46,711 nucleotides of DNA from an uncultured Eisenbergiella sp. (GTDB taxonomy: Bacteria > Bacillota > Clostridia > Lachnospirales > Lachnospiraceae). Position numbers and translations under genes: made by a program. Below are positions 1 to 8,335 of the stretch, piece by piece (position 1 is the first letter of the stretch; the number at the start of each line of letters is the position of its first letter). Location: positions 1 to 46,711 of the forward strand of contig CANRMT010000008.1 of NCBI GenBank assembly GCA_947631815.1, read 5' to 3'. The notes below the pieces were generated by a model that worked only from the letters and a program-made list of their open reading frames with translations, searched no databases and was not told where the DNA came from.

Positions 1-56
1 CGATCCGCCGTCAGTCTCATGATAGCGAATGCAGCTTACAGACAGATGAAAGGCCG
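1..56 (-). promoter_or_regulatory. Promoter region for a gene beyond the left edge
   Basis: No gene lies here. Read on the minus strand, the stretch follows the palindrome at 57-72 and carries a possible -10 box TATCAT (plus positions 19-24). The spacing of 30 bases between the palindrome and GCTATC matches the arrangement upstream of the ABC transporter at 19112. I infer a target operon, possibly an ABC transporter, just outside the window under control of the adjoining two-component system. Confidence 0.4.
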
Positions 57-72
57 CTTACGATTTCGTAAG
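57..72. promoter_or_regulatory. Palindromic operator CTTACGATTTCGTAAG
   Basis: Two 7-base arms (CTTACGA / TCGTAAG) flank two central bases. The site overlaps the stop codon of the kinase gene at 58. Near-identical palindromes sit at 2494-2509 and 19221-19236, both beside two-component system genes, so I read it as a response-regulator site. Binding is inferred, not shown. Confidence 0.5.
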
Positions 73-1476
73 AAAGGCATCCAGAAAAGTGACGGTAAAA
101 ACAGAGCCCCGCCCCGGCGTGCTCTCCACGCCCAGAACGCCGCCCTGTCCCTCCACGATCGCCTTCGCCAACGGAAGTCCCAGCCCCACGCCCTCCGGAA
201 TCTTTCCCGCCGGGTTCACACCTGCGGGCTGTGCGGCGCCGCCGGTCTTTGCGGAAAGGTTCTGGGACGTGCCGCCGCGGTAAAACCGCTTAAAAATATG
301 GTGAATATCCTCCAAAGGGATGCCGCGGCCATCGTCGGAGACAGACAGGCGGAAATTTCCCGCAAACGCCTCCCAGGCGATCCGGATATGACCGCCCTCC
401 TCCGTATGATCCAGCGCGTTTTTGACCAGATTCTCCAACGCCTCCGCTGTCCAGCCCGGATCGCAGCCAACCTGCATCTGCGGATCCCCCTCCAGGCAGA
501 TCCGCTTTTCCTCCCGCTCTGCCCTCGCCAAAAGCTGCGAAACCGCATGCTCCGCCAGATCTGCGGCGCGGACACAGCTTCGCTCGAAGACCACGCCTCC
601 TGCATCCAGACGGGCCATTTTCAAAAGCGTCCGGACCAGCGATTCCATGCGGTCAACGGCCAGCCGCGCTTTTCCCACAAAGGAAGAAAGGGACGGCGTC
701 TCCTCTCCCGCGGAGGCTGACGTCTCCTCCCCCGCGGCGGATGACGCACCCTGCTCCGCGGCAGCCGATGCTTCCCGCACCTCAATGTCTGACATCTCCA
801 GCACCGCGGTATTCCCACCGGGGATCAGCTTCGCCTCCATGATATCCAGATACAGGGACAGCGCGGCCAGAGGCGTTTTGAGCTGATGGGAAATATCCGA
901 TATCATGTCCTGCAGGAAATGCTTCGACCGGCGCTCCTCCTCATTTCGGGACTGCAGCGCCCGGGCCAGCTCCTCCGCAACGGAAAGGAGCCTGTAATAG
1001 CCTCCCGTTTCCCCGGAAGGGAGATGCGCCTCAAAATCCCCTTTCAGAAACCCTTCGATCACAGCCGCCGCTCCGCCATAAGCATCTTCCCGGCGCGTCA
1101 ACCAGACAGCGCTTCCGACCAACAGGCAAAGGGCGAAGCCGAAGACGCCGCCGCACAAAAGGCCCGGCACCAGCCGGGCCAGCCGTTCTGTACCGGGGTA
1201 GACGGCTGGACTGACACCGCCTGTCCGGCCCGTTTTCTCCAAAAGCGCCCAGCCCTGTGTACTGGCGGCCGCGGACAGCGCGGATGCCGCCGTTTCCTCT
1301 TCCACGCCCTGCGCCAGCAGGCCGGAAACGATGGCTGCCTCCCTCTCCCGCAGGCTTTGTCTGACCTCGCCCAGGATCAGCGCGCTCGCTATCCCGGCGC
1401 ACACCAGCCACACGCCGCAAAACGCCGTCAGAAAACACCAAAAGGCATTATTTTGTTTCTCCTGTAAAAAACTCAT
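58..1476 (-). CDS. Sensor histidine kinase (two-component system 1)
   Basis: Membrane histidine kinase of 472 residues that presumably phosphorylates the response regulator encoded just upstream. Membrane segments lie near residues 11-35 and 102-124, with a short outside loop between them. The phosphoacceptor helix has SDISHQLKTPLAAL with the histidine near residue 196, followed by an ATPase domain with an N box and a GLGLPLAKAI G box. The start at 1476 has AAGGAG seven bases upstream; an ORF extension to 1551 has no such site. Unusual features are an Ala/Ser/Glu-rich insert of about 35 residues between the two phosphoacceptor helices and a long Gly/Ala/Pro-rich insert in the ATP lid, both absent from the related kinase at 19257. 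The signal is unknown. Confidence 0.92.
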   Translation of the reverse strand: MSFLQEKQNNAFWCFLTAFCGVWLVCAGIASALILGEVRQSLREREAAIVSGLLAQGVEEETAASALSAAASTQGWALLEKTGRTGGVSPAVYPGTERLARLVPGLLCGGVFGFALCLLVGSAVWLTRREDAYGGAAAVIEGFLKGDFEAHLPSGETGGYYRLLSVAEELARALQSRNEEERRSKHFLQDMISDISHQLKTPLAALSLYLDIMEAKLIPGGNTAVLEMSDIEVREASAAAEQGASSAAGEETSASAGEETPSLSSFVGKARLAVDRMESLVRTLLKMARLDAGGVVFERSCVRAADLAEHAVSQLLARAEREEKRICLEGDPQMQVGCDPGWTAEALENLVKNALDHTEEGGHIRIAWEAFAGNFRLSVSDDGRGIPLEDIHHIFKRFYRGGTSQNLSAKTGGAAQPAGVNPAGKIPEGVGLGLPLAKAIVEGQGGVLGVESTPGRGSVFTVTFLDAFLTKS

Positions 1477-1649
1477 GCAATGACTCCTTTTATTCCCGCG
1501 CAGCATACCCACGTCCTTGTGCTCACATAACGGCACCATCCGCTCACGCACAGCAGTTCCTTTCCGTTCTCACACAGCGGTTCCGGCTCACTTCAGCCCA
1601 ACGGTTCCCTTTTTCCACATCCGCGACGGCCCATTTCGCTGGACACTCC

Positions 1650-2432
1650 CTAGATTTCCCACCGATAGCCCATTCCCCGCACGGTCAGCAAATGCCGCGG
1701 CGCGGACGGATCCTCCTCCGTCTTCTCCCGCAGCCGACGCACATAGACGGAAAGGGTATTGTCGTCCACATAGCTGCCAAAGCCGTCCCACAGCGCGTCC
1801 AGAATCTGCTCCCGGGTCAGCACGCGGCCCGGATTCCGCAGGAACAGACACAAAAGCCGGTATTCCATAGCGGTCAGCTCCAGCGGACGCCGCTCGCCCT
1901 CCGTCTCAGCATAGACGCGGCCTTCCAGCGGTTCCAGGCAGAACACTCCACAGCGCAGGCGGTCCGCACCGAACGGCTGTCTCCCTGTTTCCTCCGCTGC
2001 GCCGGAAGTCCCCTCCGCCGCTCCGGAAGTCCCCGCGGCTTTGGTCCGCCCGGCATCCGCCGCGGCCCTTCGCCGCAGCACGGCACGGATGCGTGATACC
2101 AACTCTCCCAATCGAAACGGCTTGGTGATATAATCGTCTCCGCCGCCGTCCAGCCCCCGGATGACGCTGGTTTCCTCCTCTGCGGCCGTGAGAAAGATCA
2201 CGGGCACGTCGTTTCCCGCCCGCCGCACCCATTCGCACACCGCAAAGCCGGAACCGTCCGGCAGCGTTACGTCCAAAAGCAGCAGATCATACTGTCCATT
2301 GGAACCTTCCAGAAGGCCGAACGCATCTTTCACGCTGCCGACCGCGGTCACCCGGAACCCGTTCTTTTCCAGCGCATATGTCAGGCCGTCGCTCAGTCCC
2401 GCATCATCCTCCAAAAGCAGAAGTCTTTCCAC
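1650..2432 (-). CDS. OmpR-family response regulator (two-component system 1)
   Basis: DNA-binding response regulator of 260 residues. An N-terminal receiver domain (LLLLEDD acidic pocket, phosphoacceptor Asp in LLLLDVTLPDGSG, Lys in TKPF) is followed by a winged-helix output domain ending in VRGMGYRWEI. The likely start is GTG at 2432, because AAGGGAGG lies seven bases upstream and the receiver fold begins there. The linker holds a low-complexity stretch with GTSGAAE repeated, making the protein longer than the usual 225-235 residues. The partner kinase follows after 173 bases in which I see nothing. The promoter carries a TTACAA/TTGTAA palindrome, which suggests autoregulation. Confidence 0.92.
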   Translation of the reverse strand: MERLLLLEDDAGLSDGLTYALEKNGFRVTAVGSVKDAFGLLEGSNGQYDLLLLDVTLPDGSGFAVCEWVRRAGNDVPVIFLTAAEEETSVIRGLDGGGDDYITKPFRLGELVSRIRAVLRRRAAADAGRTKAAGTSGAAEGTSGAAEETGRQPFGADRLRCGVFCLEPLEGRVYAETEGERRPLELTAMEYRLLCLFLRNPGRVLTREQILDALWDGFGSYVDDNTLSVYVRRLREKTEEDPSAPRHLLTVRGMGYRWEI

Positions 2433-2460
2433 GAAAAAACCTCCCTTCTCCTGCACCAGT

Positions 2461-2466
2461 AGTATA
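2461..2466 (-). promoter_or_regulatory. Putative -10 box of response regulator 1
   Basis: On the minus strand TATACT lies about 28 bases before the GTG start at 2432, inside TGTGCTATACT. The same TGTGCTAT context occurs at the ABC transporter promoter near 19188. No good -35 box is visible, which fits an activator-dependent promoter. Confidence 0.4.
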
Positions 2467-2493
2467 GCACAAAAGAAAAGAGGCTGCATTCTG

Positions 2494-2509
2494 CTTACAA
2501 TATTGTAAG
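2494..2509. promoter_or_regulatory. Palindromic operator CTTACAATATTGTAAG
   Basis: A perfect 16-base palindrome upstream of response regulator 1 and about 25 bases before GCTATACT. It matches the palindromes at 57-72 and 19221-19236 in the pattern TAC-A-WW-T-GTA. It is probably the binding site of this regulator or its paralogue at 20297. Confidence 0.55.
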
Positions 2510-2520
2510 ATTCCGGTCTG

Positions 2521-2581
2521 AAAAAAGAGCCGACCCTGTTTTCACAAAGAACCTGCTTCCGTTATCCGAAAGTCCGGCTCT
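2521..2581 (-). terminator. Probable terminator of mnmA
   Basis: Read on the minus strand after mnmA, AGAGCCGGAC pairs with GTCGGCTCT across a loop of about 38 bases and is followed by a run of six T. The long loop makes it a less typical terminator. Confidence 0.5.
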
Positions 2582-2641
2582 GCTTTTATAAAAACACTTT
2601 TCCAGAAAATCCATCTCTGCTTTTCTGCAAAAAAGCATTCC

Positions 2642-3757
2642 TCACCTGCCGGGCACTTCCGCGATCCGGCCGCCGCCCACCACGGTGTCCCCGTCATACA
2701 GCACCACGGCTTGTCCCGGCGTGATGGCCCGCTGCGGCTCGTCAAATACGATCCGCAGCTCGTCCCCGTCCGTCTGGCAAACGAGCGCCGCCTGCTCCTG
2801 CTGCCGGTAACGCACCTTCGCCTTCACCCGCATTTCCCCGTCTATGTGGTCCACGGAGATCAGGTTGATGTCCCGGGCCGTCAGCTCTCTGGAAAAAAGG
2901 GACGCATGAGGGCCCAGCGTGACGGTGTTTCGCACCGGGTCGATGGCGGTCACATACATGGGCTGCGGGAAGGAAAGGCCGAGCCCCTTCCGCTGTCCCA
3001 GCGTATAATGAATGACGCCCTTGTGCCGTCCCAGAACGTTCCCGTCTTCGTCCACGAAATCGCCGGGCGGATATTCCTTTCCGGTGAAATTCCGGATGAA
3101 ATCCGCGTAAGAGCCGCCCGGCACGAAACAGATATCCTGACTGTCATGCTTCCCGGCGTTGACGAATCCCTGCTCCGCGGCGATCCTTCTCACCTGCTCC
3201 TTCTGCAGGGCTCCCAGCGGGAACTGCACATGGGAAAGCTGCTCCTGGTTCAGGCTGTAGAGGACATAGCTCTGATCCTTCTGCGCGTCCAGCGCTTTTT
3301 TCAAAAGGAAACGCCCGGAATCCGGATCCCGCTCCACCCAGGCATAGTGTCCGGTCACCACAAAACCGCACCCGATCTCCCGCGCCCGCCGGAACAGCTG
3401 GTCGAACTTCAGATAACGGTTGCAGTCGATGCAGGGATTGGGCGTGACGCCGTTCTCATAGGATCTCACAAACCGCTCCATCACCTCTGTGCGGAACCGC
3501 TCGGAAAAATTGAACACATAATGCGGGATCCCAAGGGTGCGGGCCACGTTTTTGGCGTCCTCCACATCCTCCAGCGAACAGCAGGTGTGCTCCCCGGAAA
3601 TGCCGATCTCCTCGTTGGCAAACAGCTTCATCGTGGCGCCGATGCAGGTATAGCCCGCTTCCTTCATCAGAAACGCGGCCACGCTGGAATCCACGCCGCC
3701 GCTCATGGCGATGACCGCTCTCCTGCTTTCATCCGTTCGAAACCCGTCCCCGTACAT
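2642..3757 (-). CDS. mnmA: tRNA-specific 2-thiouridylase MnmA
   Basis: Cytoplasmic enzyme of 371 residues that makes the 2-thio group on the wobble uridine (U34) of tRNAs for Lys, Glu and Gln, using sulfur relayed from a cysteine desulfurase and ATP to adenylate the base. The PP-loop SGGVDSS is near residue 20. The two catalytic cysteines are seen in NPCIDCNRYLKF and in DSQDICFVPGG. The length fits the family. The start at 3757 is preceded by AAAGGGGG at a good distance; the longer frame to 3787 lacks one. It follows the phosphofructokinase gene on the same strand after a hairpin. Confidence 0.97.
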   Translation of the reverse strand: MYGDGFRTDESRRAVIAMSGGVDSSVAAFLMKEAGYTCIGATMKLFANEEIGISGEHTCCSLEDVEDAKNVARTLGIPHYVFNFSERFRTEVMERFVRSYENGVTPNPCIDCNRYLKFDQLFRRAREIGCGFVVTGHYAWVERDPDSGRFLLKKALDAQKDQSYVLYSLNQEQLSHVQFPLGALQKEQVRRIAAEQGFVNAGKHDSQDICFVPGGSYADFIRNFTGKEYPPGDFVDEDGNVLGRHKGVIHYTLGQRKGLGLSFPQPMYVTAIDPVRNTVTLGPHASLFSRELTARDINLISVDHIDGEMRVKAKVRYRQQEQAALVCQTDGDELRIVFDEPQRAITPGQAVVLYDGDTVVGGGRIAEVPGR

Positions 3758-3787
3758 CTCTGCCCCCTTTGTCCGCCGCGACAGCAC

Positions 3788-3827
3788 AAAGGCGCCCCGT
3801 TTTCCACAGGGCGCCCGTCTTTTTTAC
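3788..3827 (-). terminator. Hairpin after the phosphofructokinase gene
   Basis: GGCGCCCC and GGGCGCCC pair around a loop of about ten bases. On the minus strand only a short TTT follows the stem, while six T follow on the plus strand. It could stop transcription weakly in the gene direction or act mainly on antisense transcripts. Confidence 0.5.
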
Positions 3828-3828
3828 C

Positions 3829-5058
3829 TTACTTTCTCACCAGATGTCTCGGCAGACCGTTGACATAGAGCGGCGTCAGCTCGCCCATGATCAGCGGACG
3901 CGCATATTTCTCATACTCCTCGTTCAGTCCGCAGCCGTCCTCCGTGATCCACTCCTTCGGAACGGAGCGCTCCACATTGGCGATGGCGTGGATATCAAAG
4001 GCGCTGGTGGCGCACAGATAGGGGGTGCTTTCCTTGCGGTCCAGGGTGATCATCATGCCGGTCTTGCCCTCTTCGGCGGTCATAACCGCCTCGTAGCCCA
4101 CCTCATAGGCCTCGTTCACATCCGTCAGGGAAGCCAGATGGGTCGCAGCCCTCTGCAGCGTGGAGAACTCGATGGCACGGGTCTTCAGCCCGGTCTGTGC
4201 GGCAACGAGCTGCGCCAGATAGGCTGCTGTGCCGGAAAGCTGCTTGTGGCCGAACGCATCCACCGCCACATTTTCATTCGCAAGCTCGCACACGAAGCGG
4301 CCGTCCGCCAGGTGTACGCCCTCGGAAACTGCGATCACCACGGAAGACCGGTTGGCCGCCAGATATTTCACTTTTTCCATAAAAGCATCGATATCGAAAA
4401 CGGTCTCCGGCAGATAGATCGCGTCGCAGCCCTCGCAGTCGTCCCCCTTCGCCAGAGCGGCGGCGGCGGTGAGCCAGCCTGCATGACGGCCCATGATCTC
4501 CACGATACAGACCGTGGGCTTCTTCGCGCCGAAGGACGCGTTGTCGCGGATGATCTCTTTGATGGAAGCGGCTATATATTTGGCCGCGGAGCCGTAGCCG
4601 GGGCAATGGTCCGTGATCGGCAGATCGTTGTCAATGGTCTTGGGCACGCCCATGAAGCGCTGAGGCTTATTGTGAGCCGCCGCATAATCGGACAGCATCT
4701 TCACGGTATCCATAGAATCGTTGCCGCCCGCGTAGAACAGGCACTCGATATCATGCTTTTCCATGATCTCGAACACCTTCTCATAGACGTCCTCGTGCCC
4801 TTCGATCTGCGGCATCTTAAAACGGCAGGAGCCCAGGAACGCGGAGGGCGTCCGCTTCAAAAGCTCAACACCGGTGGGATCGTCCAGATAGTCGCCCAGG
4901 TCGATCATCTGATCCTCCAGGAAACCCTCGATACCGTGCACCATGCCGTAAACCTTGTTCACACCCAGTTCCTTCGCCGCGCAGAAAACGCCGGCGACGG
5001 AAGAATTGATGACGGCGGTAGGCCCGCCGGACTGTCCGACAACAATATTTCCTTTCAT
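3829..5058 (-). CDS. pfp: Pyrophosphate-type 6-phosphofructokinase
   Basis: Phosphofructokinase of 409 residues catalysing fructose-6-phosphate to fructose-1,6-bisphosphate in glycolysis. The N-terminal GGPTAVIN phosphate loop, GGNDSMDT (about residues 111-118) and PKTIDND (about 139-145) are clear. In this family an Asp in the GGxDS position and a Lys in PKTIDND block ATP and mark pyrophosphate use, which makes the reaction reversible. MGRHAGW, part of the sugar phosphate site, is also present. The assignment to pyrophosphate is inferred from these two residues. The start lies next to AAGGAGATG in the leader. Confidence 0.95.
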   Translation of the reverse strand: MKGNIVVGQSGGPTAVINSSVAGVFCAAKELGVNKVYGMVHGIEGFLEDQMIDLGDYLDDPTGVELLKRTPSAFLGSCRFKMPQIEGHEDVYEKVFEIMEKHDIECLFYAGGNDSMDTVKMLSDYAAAHNKPQRFMGVPKTIDNDLPITDHCPGYGSAAKYIAASIKEIIRDNASFGAKKPTVCIVEIMGRHAGWLTAAAALAKGDDCEGCDAIYLPETVFDIDAFMEKVKYLAANRSSVVIAVSEGVHLADGRFVCELANENVAVDAFGHKQLSGTAAYLAQLVAAQTGLKTRAIEFSTLQRAATHLASLTDVNEAYEVGYEAVMTAEEGKTGMMITLDRKESTPYLCATSAFDIHAIANVERSVPKEWITEDGCGLNEEYEKYARPLIMGELTPLYVNGLPRHLVRK

Positions 5059-5098
5059 TTTTCACATCTCCTTTGGTAAACTTTTTTCTACCGTGTCA

Positions 5099-5127
5099 AG
5101 ACTAGCAGAAAATTTCGGTTCTGTCAA
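5099..5127 (-). promoter_or_regulatory. Promoter of the phosphofructokinase gene
   Basis: On the minus strand a perfect TTGACA (5122-5127) is followed after 17 bases by TAGTCT (5099-5104), about 40 bases before the ATG at 5058. The -10 box is weak (3 of 6). Confidence 0.5.
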
Positions 5128-5138
5128 TTATTTTCCTC

Positions 5139-5167
5139 TTGTTTTTCGGTTTCTATCCTTATATAAT
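5139..5167 (+). promoter_or_regulatory. Promoter and leader of the MATE gene
   Basis: TTGTTT (5139-5144), 17 bases, then a perfect TATAAT (5162-5167). The transcript would have a leader of about 135 bases with two stem regions, including GCGCCGCCGCGGCGGCGC near 5249. I did not recognise a known riboswitch in it. Confidence 0.55.
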
Positions 5168-5305
5168 AAGTACCGCAGTTCAAACGTCTGTCCGGGCAGG
5201 ATAAGACCCGCACCCTGCGGGCGTTTCCGGCCGGCAGAGGCGTCAGAGCGCCGCCGCGGCGGCGCATGCGGACAGATTCGATCGCGCGGGAGGCGTATAT
5301 CCGTC

Positions 5306-6685
5306 ATGAAAAAAGAAACGGCGGCCGGGAACCGGATCACCGAGGGCAGCATCGCAGGACAGCTCCTGCTCTTTTTCTTCCCGATCCTGTTCGGCACCTT
5401 TTTCCAACAGCTTTACAACACCACGGACGCCGTCATCGTGGGCAATTTCGTAGGCAAGGAGGCGCTGGCCTCCGTGGGCGGCCCTGCTGCCACCATCATC
5501 AATCTGCTGGTGGGGTTTTTCGTCGGCCTCTCTTCCGGCGCCACGGTCATCATCTCCCAGCATTACGGTTCGGGAAATGCACGGAAGATCGGTGAAGCCG
5601 TCCATACCGCCATCGCCCTGGCCATCGCAGGAGGCGCGGTGATCATGTTCCTCGGCATCGCCGTCGCGCGGTTCGCGCTCACCGCGATGCGGACGCCCGC
5701 CGATATCCTGGAGCTGTCCCTGACCTATATGCGGATCTACTTCTGCGGCCTGATCCCCTCCATGCTCTACAACATGGGCTCCGGCATCCTGCGCGCCGTG
5801 GGGGATTCCAGGCGCCCCCTCTATTTCCTGATCGCGTCCTGCATCATCAACATCGTGCTGGACCTGTTTTTCGTGGTGACGCTGAAGCTGGGCGTGGCGG
5901 GGGTCGGCATCGCCACCGTCCTTTCGCAGACGCTTTCCGCCGCCATGACAATCTTCGCCCTGATGCGCACATCGGAATCCTACCGCCTCAGCCTCCGGAA
6001 GATCCGTTTTTACAAAAATCACCTGCTGAACATCGTCCGCATCGGCCTCCCCTCCGGCCTGCAGTCCGCCATGTATTCGGTCTCCAACCTGCTGGTGCAG
6101 TCCTCCGTCAATTCCTTCGGCACGGACACCGTGGCCGCCTGGACCGCCTACAGCAAGGTGGACAGCATGTTCTGGATGATCATGGGCGCCTACGGCATCT
6201 CCATCACCACCTTTGCCGGTCAGAACTACGGCGCGGGCAAATATGACCGTATCAAAAAAAGCGTCCGCATCTGCCTGTGCATGGCGGCCGCCACCAGCGT
6301 TCTGCTGAGCGTGATCGTTCTGAATTTCGGGGATACGATCCTGCTGCTGTTCACACAGGATGCGCACGTCATCGAGATCAGCATGGACATCATGCGCGTC
6401 ATCATCCCCACCTACATCACTTATATCTGCATCGAGATCCTCTCCGGCACCTGCCGGGGATGCGGCGACGCCTTCATCCCCATGATGCTGACCTGCTTCG
6501 GCGTCTGCGTGCTGCGGATCACCTGGGTCCTGGCGGCCGTTCCGCTGCGCAGGGAGATCTCCACGGTGGCCTTTTCCTACCCTCTGACCTGGACGGTGAC
6601 CTCGATCCTGTTCATCCTCTATTACCTCAAGGGCAAATGGCTTCAGCACGACTCCATCACCACCGCGCCGGAATCCCACGGATGA
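5306..6685 (+). CDS. MATE-family multidrug exporter
   Basis: Membrane exporter of 459 residues in the MATE superfamily, which moves drugs or toxic metabolites out of the cell using a sodium or proton gradient. About twelve hydrophobic segments are spread along the protein in two similar halves. Family features visible are the N-terminal FFFPILFGTFFQQLYNTTDA with VGNFVG, and GQNYGAGK in the second half. The start MKKETAAGN at 5306 was chosen because the frame before it is unrelated leader sequence; GGGAGG lies 12 bases upstream, rather far. It is divergent from the phosphofructokinase gene and convergent with the sugar-binding protein at 6940. The substrate cannot be told. Confidence 0.93.
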   Translation: MKKETAAGNRITEGSIAGQLLLFFFPILFGTFFQQLYNTTDAVIVGNFVGKEALASVGGPAATIINLLVGFFVGLSSGATVIISQHYGSGNARKIGEAVHTAIALAIAGGAVIMFLGIAVARFALTAMRTPADILELSLTYMRIYFCGLIPSMLYNMGSGILRAVGDSRRPLYFLIASCIINIVLDLFFVVTLKLGVAGVGIATVLSQTLSAAMTIFALMRTSESYRLSLRKIRFYKNHLLNIVRIGLPSGLQSAMYSVSNLLVQSSVNSFGTDTVAAWTAYSKVDSMFWMIMGAYGISITTFAGQNYGAGKYDRIKKSVRICLCMAAATSVLLSVIVLNFGDTILLLFTQDAHVIEISMDIMRVIIPTYITYICIEILSGTCRGCGDAFIPMMLTCFGVCVLRITWVLAAVPLRREISTVAFSYPLTWTVTSILFILYYLKGKWLQHDSITTAPESHG

Positions 6686-6704
6686 AGCGCGGGGTTCGAC
6701 AGAG

Positions 6705-6908
6705 ATAGAAAAACCGTCCCCGGCAGTCCCCGCCGCCTGTGTGTACATTCCATTTTCCCGGACCGTTAGAAAAACGCCGGTTCTTAGCGAAGCAAGTCCG
6801 TCAGGACGCCGCTGAGCTTAGAACCGCTGCGTTTTTCTCGAGCGCGAGCGTGTCCGGAAAAGGAATGTACACACAAGCGGCGGAGACTGCCGGGGACGGT
6901 TTTTCTAT
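6705..6908. terminator. Long palindrome between convergent genes, carrying a 120-bp core (copy A)
   Basis: Arms of 42 bases (6705-6746 and 6867-6908, two mismatches) start with ATAGAAAAACC and end with its complement GGTTTTTCTAT. This gives A/T tracts on both outer sides, so the palindrome suits bidirectional termination between the MATE gene and the lipoprotein gene. Instead of a small loop, the tip holds the 120-bp element at 6747-6866, which itself folds. The arms are unrelated to those around copy B at 11012-11192. Confidence 0.75.
6747..6866 (+). repeat. 120-bp repeated element, copy A
   Basis: This stretch is identical to the reverse complement of 11043-11162 except for two bases. Its ends are near-inverted repeats (ATTCCATTTTCCCGGAC and GTCCGGAAAAGGAAT). 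Inside, AGAAAAACGCCGGTTCT can pair with the later AGAACCGCTGCGTTTTTCT, with a small GTCC/GGAC hairpin near the centre. There is no open reading frame of note. It may be a small non-autonomous mobile element or a REP-like sequence; no transposase was seen in the window. Confidence 0.8.
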
Positions 6909-6939
6909 TGTGCCGGAGGGGCCACGCTGAAACAGTCAT

Positions 6940-8298
6940 TCACTCCTCCGAAGCGGCGGCCGCATTGGCCCGCTCGGAGAACTCCTCCACCGCCTCGGCC
7001 GCGTCCGCTCCCTGCCCCACGCGCTGCAGCATGTTCCACCACGCGGTGCGGGCCTCGGCCCAGCCCGGCGTGACCTGATAAAAATCGCCCATATACCGCT
7101 GGAAAATGCCGTACTCGTTCATCAGCTTATCGTTGGCATAAATGTCCGGGATATCCCGCACCGGCCAGTACGTGGAGGCCAGCACCGCCCGCGTATACTG
7201 ACTGTCATCCCCGGTCAAAAACCGGATAAAGGTTTTGGCGGCCTCCAGCCGCGCACCGTCGCCATTGTCGAACACGCCGAAGCCCCAGATGCCGCCCTGC
7301 AGCCTGGGCTCCCCCGTCTCCGTCGGAAACGCCATCGGAAAAATATCAAAATCCAGATTCGCATTGCCGACCGTCTGCGCGACCTCCATAGACACGTTCC
7401 AGCAGAACGCCATAGCCAGATCCCCGTCGCAGAAGCGGGTGATCTCATCCGTTCCAACCATATCCGGATCGAAGGAAATGCCGTCCATCCCGGCCAGAAG
7501 CTCCAGCGCCCGAATGTTCTCCGGGCTGTTGACCGTATATGCCGTATGGGCCGGATCCGTGAACGTCCCGCCGTACAGGTTGTTCACAAGGGCCCTCGTC
7601 CCCTGATCGCCGCCCTGTCCGCCGCAGTATACGGCTCCCGCCGTTTCCACCCCGTATTCCCGCAGCGCCGCCACGGCCGCGATGAAATCCTCCGTAGACC
7701 AGGTATGCGTCTCTTCATCAATATATTTCCAGGCGTCTGCGGCCTCAAAAAGGTCCCGATTGACCGCCATGCAGTGCGTCGTCATACAGATCGGATAAAC
7801 GTAATATTCTCCGTCTTCATTCCTGCAGGCCGATTCCACCGACTCATAGATATCATCGGAGGCGCTCTCCTGCCAGATATCTCCCAGATCTGCCATCAAC
7901 CCCCTGGCGCCCCAGTTGGCCACCAGGCGCTCCGGCCCCTCCAGGATCAGGTCCGGCGCGGTCCCGTTTGCCAGAGCTTCTTCCACCTCGGCGTCCCCGG
8001 TCTCATAGCTCAGCACCCTGGCCGACACCCGGATATCGGGATATGCCCGGTGAAAAGAAGCCAGAAACGAGGATACGGTCCCGCTGTTTCCCCAGCCTCC
8101 CACGGGATACGTCCACAGCGTCAGCTCCACCTCTTCAGAACTCCCGGCTTCTTCCTCCGTCCCATCTCCGCCGGAAACCTCCGCGTTTTCCTGCCCAGAC
8201 GCTTCACCTTCCCGCGCGGGGACATCCTGCTGCCCGCCGCAGGCGGTCAGCAGCATCAGCAGCATGATCATGAAAGCGAATACGCGTTTTTTTCTCAT
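6940..8298 (-). CDS. Extracellular sugar-binding lipoprotein
   Basis: Lipoprotein of 452 residues similar to family 1 solute-binding proteins of carbohydrate ABC importers. A signal peptide with a hydrophobic stretch ends in the lipobox LLTAC (Cys near residue 20), followed by an acidic Gly/Glu-rich tether. The mature part has the typical LTLWTYPVGGWG start and a late block WNMLQRVGQGADAAEAVEEF. No permease or ATPase genes are near. It follows the hybrid kinase gene after 37 bases on the same strand, so it may be a sensor partner for that kinase as well as, or instead of, a transport component. The ligand is unknown; the nearby oligogalacturonate lyase hints at pectin sugars. Confidence 0.88.
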   Translation of the reverse strand: MRKKRVFAFMIMLLMLLTACGGQQDVPAREGEASGQENAEVSGGDGTEEEAGSSEEVELTLWTYPVGGWGNSGTVSSFLASFHRAYPDIRVSARVLSYETGDAEVEEALANGTAPDLILEGPERLVANWGARGLMADLGDIWQESASDDIYESVESACRNEDGEYYVYPICMTTHCMAVNRDLFEAADAWKYIDEETHTWSTEDFIAAVAALREYGVETAGAVYCGGQGGDQGTRALVNNLYGGTFTDPAHTAYTVNSPENIRALELLAGMDGISFDPDMVGTDEITRFCDGDLAMAFCWNVSMEVAQTVGNANLDFDIFPMAFPTETGEPRLQGGIWGFGVFDNGDGARLEAAKTFIRFLTGDDSQYTRAVLASTYWPVRDIPDIYANDKLMNEYGIFQRYMGDFYQVTPGWAEARTAWWNMLQRVGQGADAAEAVEEFSERANAAAASEE

Positions 8299-8335
8299 TT
8301 TTGTCCGTTTCCTCCCTGTTTCCGCCGTGCGCCGG

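Noticed and set aside
5168-5305. A riboswitch in the MATE leader
   Set aside because: Two GC-rich stems are present but I could not match any known riboswitch core.
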